A program made the position numbers and the translations under genes. The notes below the pieces were generated by a model. The model made no database searches, was not told the DNA's origin, and worked only from the letters and a program-made list of their open reading frames with translations. From Paenibacillus sp. XY044 (GTDB taxonomy: Bacteria; Bacillota; Bacilli; Paenibacillales; Paenibacillaceae): 64,000 nucleotides of DNA. The DNA lies in assembly GCF_002257645.1 (NCBI RefSeq), contig NZ_NQMO01000002.1:868001-932000 (forward strand). Direction: 5' to 3'. Position 1 is the stretch's first letter. The number at the start of each line of letters is the position of its first letter. Below are positions 33,735-42,245 of the stretch, in pieces.

Positions 33735-34478
33735 TTATAGCGCCGTCCAGCCGCCATCGATCACGAGTTCCGCACCCGTCATAAATCTGGATTCGTCACT
33801 GGCCAGGAATACGACGCCATAAGCAACGTCTTCCGGCTCGCCCATGTAAGGAAGCTGGGTGTGCGCCTCATAATAAGGCATCGCGGATGCCATCGATGGA
33901 GCGGTCATCGGCGTGACAATGATGCCGGGATGTACGGAATTGACGCGGATGTGATCCTTTCCGTACTCGACGGCGGCTGATTTGGACAGCGCGCGCAGCG
34001 CCCCTTTTGCAGCCGTGTAAGGGCTTGATCCCGCCATGCCCACAATGCCGCCGATGGATGAAATATTAATGACCGAACCGCCACCGGCTTTTTTCATTTC
34101 GGGGATGCAGTATTTCATGCCAAGGACACAGCCGTTCAGATTGATATCCATGACCTTGTTCCATTCGTCCATGTCCATATCGGCCATGGTTTTGGGGCTT
34201 GCGACGCCGGCATTATTCACCAAAACATCCACTTTGCCGTATAGCTCAACCGTTCTCCCAACGATTGCCTTCCATTCCTCCTCCGAGGTTACGTTCTGCT
34301 TCAGCGCTACTGCTTCGCCGCCGTTTGCTTTAATTTCGGCGACGAGTTCATTCAGCTTCTCCTCGTTTAAGTCGGTTGCAACGACCTTTGCGCCTTCTTT
34401 GGCAAACAACTTCGCTTCGGCAGCACCCATTCCGTTTGCTGCTCCGGTGATGATCGCCACTTTGCCTTGTAATCTCAT
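33735..34478 (-). CDS. short-chain dehydrogenase/reductase
   Basis: A 247-residue classical SDR. The cofactor motif is TGAANGMGAA, followed by NNAG (VLVNNAG), and the catalytic Ser, Tyr and Lys lie in INISSIGG and SPYTAAKGAL. An Asp after the second beta strand (VVATDLNEE) favours NAD(H). It resembles glucose/hydroxysteroid/3-oxoacyl dehydrogenases; the substrate is not predictable. The ATG at 34478 follows GGGGGAGG. A 10-bp inverted repeat lies ~30-60 bases upstream. Confidence 0.92.
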   Translation of the reverse strand: MRLQGKVAIITGAANGMGAAEAKLFAKEGAKVVATDLNEEKLNELVAEIKANGGEAVALKQNVTSEEEWKAIVGRTVELYGKVDVLVNNAGVASPKTMADMDMDEWNKVMDINLNGCVLGMKYCIPEMKKAGGGSVINISSIGGIVGMAGSSPYTAAKGALRALSKSAAVEYGKDHIRVNSVHPGIIVTPMTAPSMASAMPYYEAHTQLPYMGEPEDVAYGVVFLASDESRFMTGAELVIDGGWTAL

Positions 34479-34503
34479 GCTGGATTGCCTCCCCCATATA
34501 AAG

Positions 34504-34540
34504 TGTAAACGAATGCTCCTCTTCGGGAATTTCGTTTACA
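34504..34540. promoter_or_regulatory. 10-bp inverted repeat, candidate operator of the SDR gene
   Basis: TGTAAACGAA (34504-34513) and TTCGTTTACA (34531-34540) are perfect reverse complements 17 bases apart, between the SDR start and its likely promoter. The nearby TetR product is a candidate ligand. The rest of the 313-base gap 34479-34791 shows no gene. Confidence 0.55.
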
Positions 34541-34791
34541 TTGTGTAAAATAGTTCATATAATTAATATCATACTTTCATGACGAATGCAATCGAGCTAA
34601 AAGCGGGCTCATTCCAACGGACTAGGTCCAGAGGGTCGCAGAGGACCTTGATCGACGAACGGAAAACCGTTCATACGGCACAGGGATTTATGAGCTTAGG
34701 GGGATACCCACCCGGATGATTTGAACCCATAATTAGAGCAGATTGAAATATTATGGAATTCGAATCAGACAAGACGTGAGGGGTGCACAAT

Positions 34792-36627
34792 ATGTCCAGA
34801 TTTCTACTTCGTTTTACAAGCATGATGTTGGTTCTGTTTATTGTGATGCCGGGGGTAAAGGCGGGGGTGGTCCGCGCCGAAAGCGACAGTCAGACGCATA
34901 TCGAATGGTCGCGGGAATACGGCAGCTGGTCTGCCGGTGAAGGGATCCTTCCCACTTCAGACGGCGGATACCTGGCTTTGGGAAGCTTTACGGAGGTCGT
35001 GCCTGCCGGAGAGTGGGACGATTATGTCCAAAAAGCCTATATCATGAAGCTCAGTTCGGAGGGAGACGTGAATTGGGAGCAAAGGCTGGACTACGGCGGT
35101 TCAGGCACCAATGAAGCGCTGTCCGCCATTGAAACCCGGGACGGCGGCTATCTCGTGTTCGGAACGTCCACCAATTCGGCTGGTGAACCGTACAGCCAGA
35201 TGTACTTGGCCAAACTGAGTGCGGATGGAGGTCTGCAGTGGGACCGGGCCCAGGACGATCCTTATATTTACAGCACGCCGAAGGCAGCTGTGGAACTGGA
35301 GGACGGAAGCTTCGTAATCGGCGGCAAAGGCATCTCCAAGATGGGATACGAGTCCGCGTACGCGCTTAAGGTCGATGGGCAGGGACAGGAGCTCTGGTAC
35401 AACAAATACCGTTACGCGGAGAGCCAGTATTTTGACGATTTGATTCCGGCGGTAGACGGCGGACTGATCGCGGTGGGGGCGGTGAATACCCCGGAATACG
35501 AGGCTGGGGATCCGGACGCGCTGCTGATCGTCAAATTGAATGAGGCAGGGGAGGAAGTCTGGTCCAAGCAAATCAGCGATCCCCACACGGACCGGGGGGC
35601 TTTTGCGGTCATTCCTGCTGGAGACTACGGTTACCTGATCGGCAGCCAGCGGCTGGTGGACCAGCAGCGCATCACGATTCTGACGAAGACGGATCTGAAC
35701 GGGGAGCCGCAGTGGGAGAAAACGTTCAAGACGGAGGGCTCGGACTATGAGGTGTTTAACAATCTGATCTCCATGGGCGACGGTTACGCCCTGCTAGGGG
35801 GGCACTACTCGGGAAGCCCCTCGAACCGGAAGATCCAGTACGATGTGCTGACCGTGGACCAAGACGGTAACCTTTTGAACCGCCACTTGTTCAAGGAGGC
35901 TGCTTTATCCCGCTACGGCATCGGTGCCGCCGGGCCGGATGGAGCCGTCATCGTTCCCGGCACGGTGATGCGGGAGGAAACAACGAAATTCCAGCTGATC
36001 AAACTCGCCGCTTTTCAGGAGCAAGGACCTGCCGATGACCGCAAGCCGGCAAGCATTGCGTTCTCCGGCAAGGAGCTGAAGCTGAAAGAAGGGGCAACGG
36101 CTCCTTCCGTGCTTGAGGCGGTATACGAGGATGGAACACGCAGCGATCTGTCATCGGCGGCCGAGTACAAGACAGAAGATGCGTCCATTGCCGAGGCGGA
36201 CCCATCCGGACGCGTAACCGGAGTCTCGCCGGGAGAAACCTACCTGCTGGCGGAATACCAGGGCCAGAGCGCCAGAATCAAGGTTCAGGTGCTGCCGAAG
36301 GACAGCGACGAATTCGATAAGGTCAAAGGGCGGCTTCAGCTGGATTCGGAAGAGTATTCTTTGGCCGCGGGAACGAAGATCGATATCCGTCTGACACTGG
36401 TGGACTACTTGACCGGCAAGGAAAAGGATGTGACCAAGGAGGCCAAGTTCCGCAGCGAAAACCCGGATATCGCCGATATTGATGCGAAAGGGAATTTGGT
36501 CGGGAAGCGGGCAGGGAACACGACGATATATGCTTTTTATAAAGGCAGTCACGTCATGGCAGACGTGCAGGTGATGCGCTCGGCCGGTTCGGGCCATAAG
36601 GATAACGAATCTGGCCAAAGTAAGTAG
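34792..36627 (+). CDS. secreted propeller-like protein with two Big2 domains
   Basis: A 611-residue exported protein. A signal peptide occupies ~1-30 (ending near VRAES). Residues ~35-410 hold repeated 'DGGYL..G......S...A...KL...G...W' units that look like a beta-propeller. Two bacterial Ig-like (Big2) domains follow at ~425-505 and ~515-600 (VSPGETYLLAEYQGQSARIKVQV and KRAGNTTIYAFYKGSHVMADVQV, in part). No catalytic or anchoring motif is seen. I chose ATG 34792 (GAGGGG ten bases upstream) over GTG 34783. Function unknown; such proteins often act at the cell surface. Confidence 0.8.
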   Translation: MSRFLLRFTSMMLVLFIVMPGVKAGVVRAESDSQTHIEWSREYGSWSAGEGILPTSDGGYLALGSFTEVVPAGEWDDYVQKAYIMKLSSEGDVNWEQRLDYGGSGTNEALSAIETRDGGYLVFGTSTNSAGEPYSQMYLAKLSADGGLQWDRAQDDPYIYSTPKAAVELEDGSFVIGGKGISKMGYESAYALKVDGQGQELWYNKYRYAESQYFDDLIPAVDGGLIAVGAVNTPEYEAGDPDALLIVKLNEAGEEVWSKQISDPHTDRGAFAVIPAGDYGYLIGSQRLVDQQRITILTKTDLNGEPQWEKTFKTEGSDYEVFNNLISMGDGYALLGGHYSGSPSNRKIQYDVLTVDQDGNLLNRHLFKEAALSRYGIGAAGPDGAVIVPGTVMREETTKFQLIKLAAFQEQGPADDRKPASIAFSGKELKLKEGATAPSVLEAVYEDGTRSDLSSAAEYKTEDASIAEADPSGRVTGVSPGETYLLAEYQGQSARIKVQVLPKDSDEFDKVKGRLQLDSEEYSLAAGTKIDIRLTLVDYLTGKEKDVTKEAKFRSENPDIADIDAKGNLVGKRAGNTTIYAFYKGSHVMADVQVMRSAGSGHKDNESGQSK

Positions 36628-36694
36628 CAGCTGCCAGAGGGAGCGGGGATTCCCCCATTCATTCTTCTCCGCGTATGAACCCGGGGGAGAAACA

Positions 36695-36733
36695 CAAAAA
36701 GACGGATCAGCTGCTGCTGGTCCGCCTTTTTGC
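36695..36733 (+). terminator. rho-independent terminator
   Basis: CAAAAAGACGGA pairs with TCCGCCTTTTTG (one mismatch) around a CAGCTGCTGCTGG loop. It ends the secreted protein gene. Confidence 0.75.
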
Positions 36734-36822
36734 GTCTTTCGGCTTTTATGCTTTCGGCTTTTATGTCTTACGCTCCTTATCGATGCGTGGTACCTGAAGT
36801 ATGCACTAGGACAATGCGCTCG

Positions 36823-37569
36823 TTATGCGTTCCGGGCAAATGCCTCAGCTGCGGTGCGCAGGTAGTACGACAGTCCGGTTTGCTGGGACTCCAGCATGTT
36901 CCGGTGGAAATCGTCCTGCAGGAAAAACTGCGCCTGCGCGGCAAAGGCGTCCGGACCCGCGTCATGGCCGTGCTTCTTCAAGGTGTCCAGATGCGACGCA
37001 ATCAGCTGCTGAATCTGATCGTCGTCGTACTTGACTCCGTCCTTCAGCGCATGCGCCATCCCGTTCATAAATCGCACCGCCTCCGCAGCCTGTTCGTTCA
37101 TCTCGACCGGATCCACCGGGTTTTCCTCCAGCATGTCGTATCCGTAATTCTCCTGAACATGGCGGCTTTGCTCCGATAAAGCTGCTCTCCATTCCTCTTC
37201 GCTTTGAAACCCTTGGAACATATCTTTCGTATTCATCGCTTTTCCCTCCCGTGTATGTTGGATGGACTCATCCAGCGTATGGATGAGCCGCTCAAGTCGG
37301 CCCATGCGGCCCAGAAGCAGTTCCCTCTGACCGGACAAAATATCGGCCCTGCCCGGTTGATCCTCCAGCAGCTGCTTGATTTGCTCCAGCGGAAAATCGA
37401 GCTCCTTATAAAATAAAATGTGCTGCAGCCGCTCCAATTCTTCCATGCCGTACAACCGATATCCCGCCTCGGTAATTTCCCGTGGCATCAGCAGGCCGAT
37501 CTTGTGGTAGTGATGCAGCGTCTTGATCGTGACATTCGACAGCTCCGATACTTCTTTGACGGTATACAC
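36823..37569 (-). CDS. MerR-family regulator with TipAS-type effector domain
   Basis: A 248-residue regulator. The MerR HTH is at 1-70 (YTVKEVSELSNVTIKTLHHYHKIGLLMP and the wing), a coiled dimerisation helix lies at ~75-110, and a TipAS antibiotic-recognition domain at ~115-245. TipAS-type proteins sense peptide antibiotics or other drugs. The GTG start at 37569 follows AAAGGAGG. It is divergent from an MFS exporter, and both promoters have the MerR 19-base spacing, so it is expected to activate itself and the exporter. Confidence 0.92.
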   Translation of the reverse strand: MYTVKEVSELSNVTIKTLHHYHKIGLLMPREITEAGYRLYGMEELERLQHILFYKELDFPLEQIKQLLEDQPGRADILSGQRELLLGRMGRLERLIHTLDESIQHTREGKAMNTKDMFQGFQSEEEWRAALSEQSRHVQENYGYDMLEENPVDPVEMNEQAAEAVRFMNGMAHALKDGVKYDDDQIQQLIASHLDTLKKHGHDAGPDAFAAQAQFFLQDDFHRNMLESQQTGLSYYLRTAAEAFARNA

Positions 37570-37594
37570 CAGGTCATTTCCTCCTTTTGCGGTT

Positions 37595-37625
37595 AGTGTA
37601 TAGTCTCCCCTAAGGTCAGAGTCAA
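37595..37625 (-). promoter_or_regulatory. MerR-type 19-bp-spacer promoter (merR gene)
   Basis: On the minus strand, TTGACT (37625-37620), 19 bases with the dyad TCTGACCTTAGGGGAGA, then TACACT (37600-37595). The long spacer is the hallmark of MerR activation. Confidence 0.7.
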
Positions 37626-37650
37626 GCGGGGAACTCGAAAAAAATATGCA

Positions 37651-37681
37651 TTGACTCTCCCCTTGGAGGAGGCTGCATCAT
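37651..37681 (+). promoter_or_regulatory. MerR-type promoter of the MFS gene
   Basis: TTGACT (37651-37656), 19 bases containing the dyad CTCCCCTTGGAGGAG, then CATCAT (37676-37681). It faces away from the merR promoter and shares its CTCCCCT half-site. Confidence 0.6.
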
Positions 37682-37726
37682 GGAAGCCGCACACGAGAAA
37701 TCCAAACCAGGAAGGGAGTCAATGAT

Positions 37727-38956
37727 ATGTTTGCTTCGTTAAAGCTGTTACGTCATCCTTGGATTCGCATCATTCTGATTTCCAATCTGCTGACGCAAAC
37801 CGGCATTTGGGTCCGGAATTTCGCGGTACTGCTCTATGTGGTCAGCAAGACCGGCGGCGACGCCTTCGCCGTCTCCATGATCTCGGTTGCCGAGTACGCT
37901 CCGATGTTGGTGTTTGCATTGGTCGGAGGCGTGTTCGCCGACCGCTGGCCGCCGCGCAAAACGCTGATCTGGTGCGATGCGCTCGCCGCCGTGTCCATCT
38001 GGATCGTCCTCGCGGCCATGAAATCGGGTACATGGGAGGCCGTATTTTTCCCGACCCTGATCTCTGCCGTACTGTCCCAATTATCGCAGCCTTCGGGGAT
38101 GAGGCTGTTCCAAGAGCGGGCCGCGGCGGATTTGATCCAGCCGGCGATGTCCGTGCTTCAGACGATGTTTGCCGTGTTCATGGTGCTTGGCCCGGTTCTG
38201 GGAACATGGGTTTACCAAACCTTCGGCATCGGCGTATCTATGGGCTTGACCGGGACTGCTTTTCTGCTGTCGGCCGCCGTGCTGGGATGGATTCCTGCGG
38301 ATTCCAAGGCCGAAGGCTGCGGAGGAAGAAAAGGAGCCTCGGTATTCCGGGAAATGAGGGACGGCATCCGTTATGTCGCTTCTAACCGCGTGCTGGGGTT
38401 GCTCAGTCTCTGTTTTGCGGCCGTGGGTCTGGGGATTGGCCTCATTTCGCCGCTAAGCGTCTTCATCGTGACCGAAAGGCTCGGTCTTCCCGCCGATCAC
38501 CTGAAGTGGCTGTCCATTCCGTACGGCGTCGGCGAGATTGTTGGAGGAATCGCCGCATTTGTGCTGGCCAGCCGCATGGCACCCCAGACCATGCTGATGC
38601 TCGGCCTGATCGTCAATGCTGCCGGGATTGCCGTCACGGGATGGTCCGGCATGCTGTGGCTCACGATGCTGGCCCAGTTCGCCATCGCCCTGCTGCAGCC
38701 TGCAATATTCATCGGAAACCAAACGCTCGTCATGCAGCATACGGAACCGGAATACATCGGACGGGTGACCGGGATCCGCACGCCGCTGATGACCGGCGCC
38801 ATGCTCGCGATGATGAGCCTGTCCGGCGTGCTCGCCGGGCACCTGCCGCTGGGAATCATCTACGGCTTGGCCGGGCTGTGCCTGTTCATCGGTCTGCTGA
38901 CCGTGCTCCCGCTAAGCCGAAAACGGGAATCCATACCCGCCAGCCGCCCAGAGTAA
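37727..38956 (+). CDS. MFS efflux transporter (MerR-TipAS controlled)
   Basis: A 409-residue, ~12-helix MFS protein of the drug-efflux type (MFS_3/Bcr-like), with the cytoplasmic 2-3 loop signature GGVFADRWPPRKTL, a variant of the G-x-x-x-D-R/K-x-x-R/K pattern. The start is ATG 37727 after GGAAGGGAG. It is divergent from the TipAS-type MerR gene and has a MerR-type promoter, so it is most likely an inducible exporter of the drug sensed by that regulator. Confidence 0.9.
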   Translation: MFASLKLLRHPWIRIILISNLLTQTGIWVRNFAVLLYVVSKTGGDAFAVSMISVAEYAPMLVFALVGGVFADRWPPRKTLIWCDALAAVSIWIVLAAMKSGTWEAVFFPTLISAVLSQLSQPSGMRLFQERAAADLIQPAMSVLQTMFAVFMVLGPVLGTWVYQTFGIGVSMGLTGTAFLLSAAVLGWIPADSKAEGCGGRKGASVFREMRDGIRYVASNRVLGLLSLCFAAVGLGIGLISPLSVFIVTERLGLPADHLKWLSIPYGVGEIVGGIAAFVLASRMAPQTMLMLGLIVNAAGIAVTGWSGMLWLTMLAQFAIALLQPAIFIGNQTLVMQHTEPEYIGRVTGIRTPLMTGAMLAMMSLSGVLAGHLPLGIIYGLAGLCLFIGLLTVLPLSRKRESIPASRPE

Positions 38957-38989
38957 CGCATAAATGCTTGCTGATAAGGAAAGGTAAGG

Positions 38990-39454
38990 CTAATCCTGCT
39001 TGGCCGTATCCGGATCCAACCGACGCAGGATCCGGGTCATCTTCTCGAGGCAGAAGCCGAGGTCGCTCAGGTCCTCCTCGCTCAGCCGGTCCAGCTGATG
39101 GCTTAGCTCCCGGTGAAAGGACTCCCAACGGCTGCTGACGATTCGCCGGCCCTTCTCGGTCAGGGACAATCCGATCTGACGCTTATCCTGAGGGTCGGGA
39201 TGCTTGGTGAGGCATTCCTTTTCTTCAAGCTTGGCGATCAGAGGCGTCAGCTGCTGCTTGGATATATGCATACTTTTGGCCAGAAGGCCCATCGAATAGC
39301 TAACCGGTTGATGATATAAAGCTTCCAAAACGTGATACTGCAGATGCGTCAGCTCAGGTAATGTTTTCCGCGCTGAGGGCATGTCAAAGCCGCGGTGCAG
39401 CAGCGGGATCAGTTGGATATAGGCTGCAGCGAGCCTGGAGTTGTCTGGATTCAT
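38990..39454 (-). CDS. MarR-family regulator
   Basis: A 154-residue MarR-type winged-helix repressor: dimerisation helices at both ends, HTH in 'MGLLAKSMHISKQQLTPLIAKLEEK', and the wing DPQDKRQIGLSLTEKG. The ATG at 39454 follows GAGGAG. It is divergent from the TIM-barrel protein at 39585. Matching AT-rich inverted repeats in the shared region suggest it represses both genes. Its ligand is unknown. Confidence 0.9.
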   Translation of the reverse strand: MNPDNSRLAAAYIQLIPLLHRGFDMPSARKTLPELTHLQYHVLEALYHQPVSYSMGLLAKSMHISKQQLTPLIAKLEEKECLTKHPDPQDKRQIGLSLTEKGRRIVSSRWESFHRELSHQLDRLSEEDLSDLGFCLEKMTRILRRLDPDTAKQD

Positions 39455-39491
39455 GGCGCTTTCTCCTCATTCCTGTTTATTTGACGAATAG

Positions 39492-39556
39492 TAAATATTT
39501 ATTTATATTATTCACATATTACTGTAATTAATCAATAATAATGGTAAATAAATATT
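39492..39556. promoter_or_regulatory. paired inverted repeats, candidate MarR operators
   Basis: TAAATATTTATTTA (39492-39505) and TAAATAAATATT (39545-39556) are near reverse complements facing each other across the very AT-rich divergent promoter region. Confidence 0.5.
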
Positions 39557-39584
39557 AAATATATAGAACTAAGGAGGAGCGGAA

Positions 39585-40664
39585 ATGATCCAAGGCTTAG
39601 CAAATGATCCGGGGGAACGCAGCAGTCGCGGTCTTCGCCGGAGGGGGATCAATTATGATGTCGGCACGTATACCCGGGGGGCGAATCAGCCCTCGTCGAG
39701 AGAACTTTTCGATCCGGAGATCGTCCGGAAGGAGATGGAGATCATCCAAAGCGAACTGCACTGCACCAGCATCCGCATATCGGGCAGAGATGTGGACAGG
39801 CTGGTGGCCGCCTCGGAATGCGCTCTCCATCAGGGGCTCGAGGTGTGGTTCTCCCCGGCTCTAATCGATGAGGATGAAGAAGCGATGCTCGACTATTACA
39901 GGGAATGCGCACTTGCGGCGGAGGCACTGCGGCGAATAGGGCCGGACGTCGTGTTTGTGGCCGGCTGCGAGCTGAGCCTGTTCATGAAAGGAATTCTGGA
40001 CGGAGCAACGACCTTCGACCGGATCGGGGTGCTGATGAATCCTTGGCGGCTGCTTAAATATACGATCCGAAAAGGGTCTTTTCATAAGCGTCTGAACGCT
40101 TTTCTGAGCAAAGCCGTCAACGTGATCCGGGAGCATTTCCACGGACAAATCACCTATGCATCCGGTACATGGGAAAACGTGAATTGGTCACTCTTTGATA
40201 TCGTTTCGGCGGATCATTACCGCGATGCGCATAACCATAAGCGCTACCGGGAGCAGCTGCGCGCTTATTTCAAGCATGGGAAACCGGTCGTGATCACGGA
40301 ATTCGGGTGCTCTACCTATGAAGGGGCGCAGGACCGGGGAGGTTACGGCTGGAACGTCGTAGATCATAGGCAGTCGCCAAAACGGCTCGAGGACACCATC
40401 ATAAGGGACGAACAGGTTCAGGTCCGATACATGCGGGAGCTTTGGGACATATTTCAGGAAGAGGGGGTGGATGGAGCCTTTTGGTTTACGTTTGTCATGC
40501 CAAGCTATCCATATGACGAAGAGCGTCTCTTTAACTTGGATACGGCGAGCTATAGCGTCGTGCGCACATTAAAACACGGCCAGACAGGGACGGCATATCC
40601 CGGAATGCCATGGGACACGAAGGCGTCTTTTGCGGCGCTGTCCGGGCTATATAAGCAGCCATAA
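39585..40664 (+). CDS. uncharacterised TIM-barrel glycosidase-like protein
   Basis: A 359-residue protein with the strand-end motifs of clan-A glycosidases: RGINYDVG near residue 20, DVVFVAGCELS (candidate acid/base Glu), VSADHYRD, and PVVITEFGCSTYEGA, where the Glu of TEFG is in the usual nucleophile position. Members of this family are often labelled 'abortive infection protein' in databases, a label I would not use as evidence. The ATG at 39585 follows AAGGAGGAGC. It is divergent from MarR. No signal peptide, so the substrate would be intracellular. Confidence 0.7.
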   Translation: MIQGLANDPGERSSRGLRRRGINYDVGTYTRGANQPSSRELFDPEIVRKEMEIIQSELHCTSIRISGRDVDRLVAASECALHQGLEVWFSPALIDEDEEAMLDYYRECALAAEALRRIGPDVVFVAGCELSLFMKGILDGATTFDRIGVLMNPWRLLKYTIRKGSFHKRLNAFLSKAVNVIREHFHGQITYASGTWENVNWSLFDIVSADHYRDAHNHKRYREQLRAYFKHGKPVVITEFGCSTYEGAQDRGGYGWNVVDHRQSPKRLEDTIIRDEQVQVRYMRELWDIFQEEGVDGAFWFTFVMPSYPYDEERLFNLDTASYSVVRTLKHGQTGTAYPGMPWDTKASFAALSGLYKQP

Positions 40665-40876
40665 TGCGAAAAGCCCGCCTCGGCTGCCTTTTAATGCGAT
40701 GGTGCTGCATAAACCGCACGGGCGGAGCGAGGCTCCATGACGGCAATGTCCGACAAGCGGTTCCATTCGCTCATTGACACGGGTGCACCAAAGCTATATA
40801 TTCAGGGCAGCATCCTGCCGGCCAGGCGGGAAAACGACAGTACTGTTTTTCTAGAACACGAGGGAGGTGAAGCGGT

Positions 40877-41224
40877 TTGGAAGATCATGCTTTGAAATAC
40901 GATCCCGAAGAGTCAAGCTCGAAAATTTGCGAGGTTCTGCAAATTCTGAAGACCAAATGGGCATTTCTCGTTCTGGATGAGCTGCTGAAGGGCCCGCAGC
41001 GGTTTAATCAGCTTCAGCGCAATGCGTCCGTGATCAAAACCCAGTCGCTGACGGATACGCTCCGGCATCTTGAACGGATGGGACTTGTGAACCGCAAGGT
41101 GTTCCCCACTGTCCCGGTGACCGTCGAGTATTCGCTGACGGAGAAGGGAGCCGATTTTCAGCTCGCCTTAAAGGAAATGGAGCGGTGGGTGGATAAATGG
41201 GGCGGACGGAACCCGGCTGAGTAA
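40877..41224 (+). CDS. HxlR-family regulator
   Basis: A 115-residue winged-helix regulator of the HxlR type: an ICEVLQILKTKWAFLVLDELLKG helix (quoted in two parts) opens the domain, followed by QRFNQLQRN, SLTDTLRHLERMGLV and the wing VTVEYSLTEKG. The TTG start at 40877 follows GGGAGGTGA. It stands alone, ends at a terminator, and its target is unknown. HxlR proteins often sense aldehydes, quinones or redox stress. Confidence 0.9.
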   Translation: MEDHALKYDPEESSSKICEVLQILKTKWAFLVLDELLKGPQRFNQLQRNASVIKTQSLTDTLRHLERMGLVNRKVFPTVPVTVEYSLTEKGADFQLALKEMERWVDKWGGRNPAE

Positions 41225-41258
41225 TGGAATATGGATTTTGAATAGGTCTTATGTTATT

Positions 41259-41288
41259 TCAAGGGCTGTAGGTAAGCCCTTTTTGTTT
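41259..41288 (+). terminator. rho-independent terminator
   Basis: AAGGGCT pairs with AGCCCTT around a GTAGGTA loop, followed by T5. Confidence 0.75.
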
Positions 41289-41303
41289 TGTGCAAAATAG
41301 GGT

Positions 41304-41334
41304 TTGACATTGACGCAGCGTGAAGGTGTACAGT
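41304..41334 (+). promoter_or_regulatory. MerR-type 19-bp-spacer promoter
   Basis: A perfect TTGACA (41304-41309), 19-base spacer, TACAGT (41329-41334). The spacer holds the near-perfect dyad TGACGCAGCGTGA. It drives the merR gene at 41357. Confidence 0.78.
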
Positions 41335-41356
41335 GAAATCGTCAGGAGGTGACCGC

Positions 41357-42124
41357 ATGGAATACACCGTACAAAAGTTGGGACGGCTCGCGGGCGTCAG
41401 TACCCGGACCCTGCGGTACTATGACGAAATTGATCTTCTTAAGCCGGCAAGGATCAATTCGTCAGGGTACCGGATTTACGGGGAGAATGAAGTGAACAGG
41501 CTGCAGCAAATTTTATTTTTCAGGGAGCTGGACGTAAGCCTGGACCGCATTAAGGAGCTGATGTCCTCGCCTTCTTTTAACAGCAGCGACGCTTTGAAGG
41601 AACATCATGAGAAGCTTCTTGACAAACGCAGGCAGTTGGACCGGCTGATTGCGAACGTGGAACGAACGATTCAGTATCAGGAAGGGAGAATGACCATGAC
41701 GGATCAGCAGAAATTCGAAGGCTTCAAACAACAATTGATCGACGGTAATGAGCGGAAATACGGCGAGGAAATCCGCGAGAAATACGGGGAGGCGGCCATT
41801 GAGCGTTCCAACGCCAAGGTGAAAAACATGACTAAGGAGCAGTACGAGGAGTTGTCCCGGCTGACCGACGAGGTGCTGTCCACGCTCGGGCAGGCCTATC
41901 AAACCGGAGATCCTGCCAGTGAGCTCGCCCAGAAGACGGCTGACCTGCACAAGCAGTGGCTGACGTACTACTGGAGCGATTACAGCAAACAGGCGCATGC
42001 CGGGCTGGCTCAAATGTATGTGGACGACGAGCGCTTCAAGGCTTACTATGACGCGAAGCAGCCGGGAGCGGCGGAGTTTTTGCGGGATGCGATTCTCGTT
42101 TATACAGGCATGAATAAGTCCTGA
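41357..42124 (+). CDS. MerR-family regulator with TipAS domain (second)
   Basis: A 255-residue MerR-TipAS protein: HTH and wing at 1-70 (YTVQKLGRLAGVSTRTLRYYDEIDLL, in part), a coiled helix, then TipAS at ~115-250. It is parallel in architecture to the protein at 36.8-37.6 kb but clearly different in sequence. The start ATG 41357 has a full AGGAGGTGA site. It is monocistronic and appears to control only itself here, which is the known pattern for TipA-like autoactivators, where the regulator itself can sequester the drug. Confidence 0.92.
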   Translation: MEYTVQKLGRLAGVSTRTLRYYDEIDLLKPARINSSGYRIYGENEVNRLQQILFFRELDVSLDRIKELMSSPSFNSSDALKEHHEKLLDKRRQLDRLIANVERTIQYQEGRMTMTDQQKFEGFKQQLIDGNERKYGEEIREKYGEAAIERSNAKVKNMTKEQYEELSRLTDEVLSTLGQAYQTGDPASELAQKTADLHKQWLTYYWSDYSKQAHAGLAQMYVDDERFKAYYDAKQPGAAEFLRDAILVYTGMNKS

Positions 42125-42167
42125 CTGGGATGGACTGCGAAATGACGAAATTAAAAGAATCAAGTAC

Positions 42168-42226
42168 GAAATAAGATCGCCGAAGCGGCCTGGGAGACCA
42201 GACGGAAGGCGGTCTTATTTTTTTTG
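42168..42226 (+). terminator. strong rho-independent terminator
   Basis: AAATAAGATCGCC pairs with GGCGGTCTTATTT (a G-T wobble), followed by T8. Confidence 0.88.
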
Positions 42227-42245
42227 AAAAATATGGATTCGCCCG

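Noticed and set aside
34600..34740. A possible riboswitch before the secreted Big2 protein
   Set aside because: The GGGGGATACCCACCC and nearby hairpin do not match the core of any riboswitch class I know.
39585..40664. Reading the TIM-barrel protein as a phage defence (abortive infection) gene
   Set aside because: The sequence has glycosidase-like motifs, no toxin or sensor features, and there are no neighbouring defence genes.
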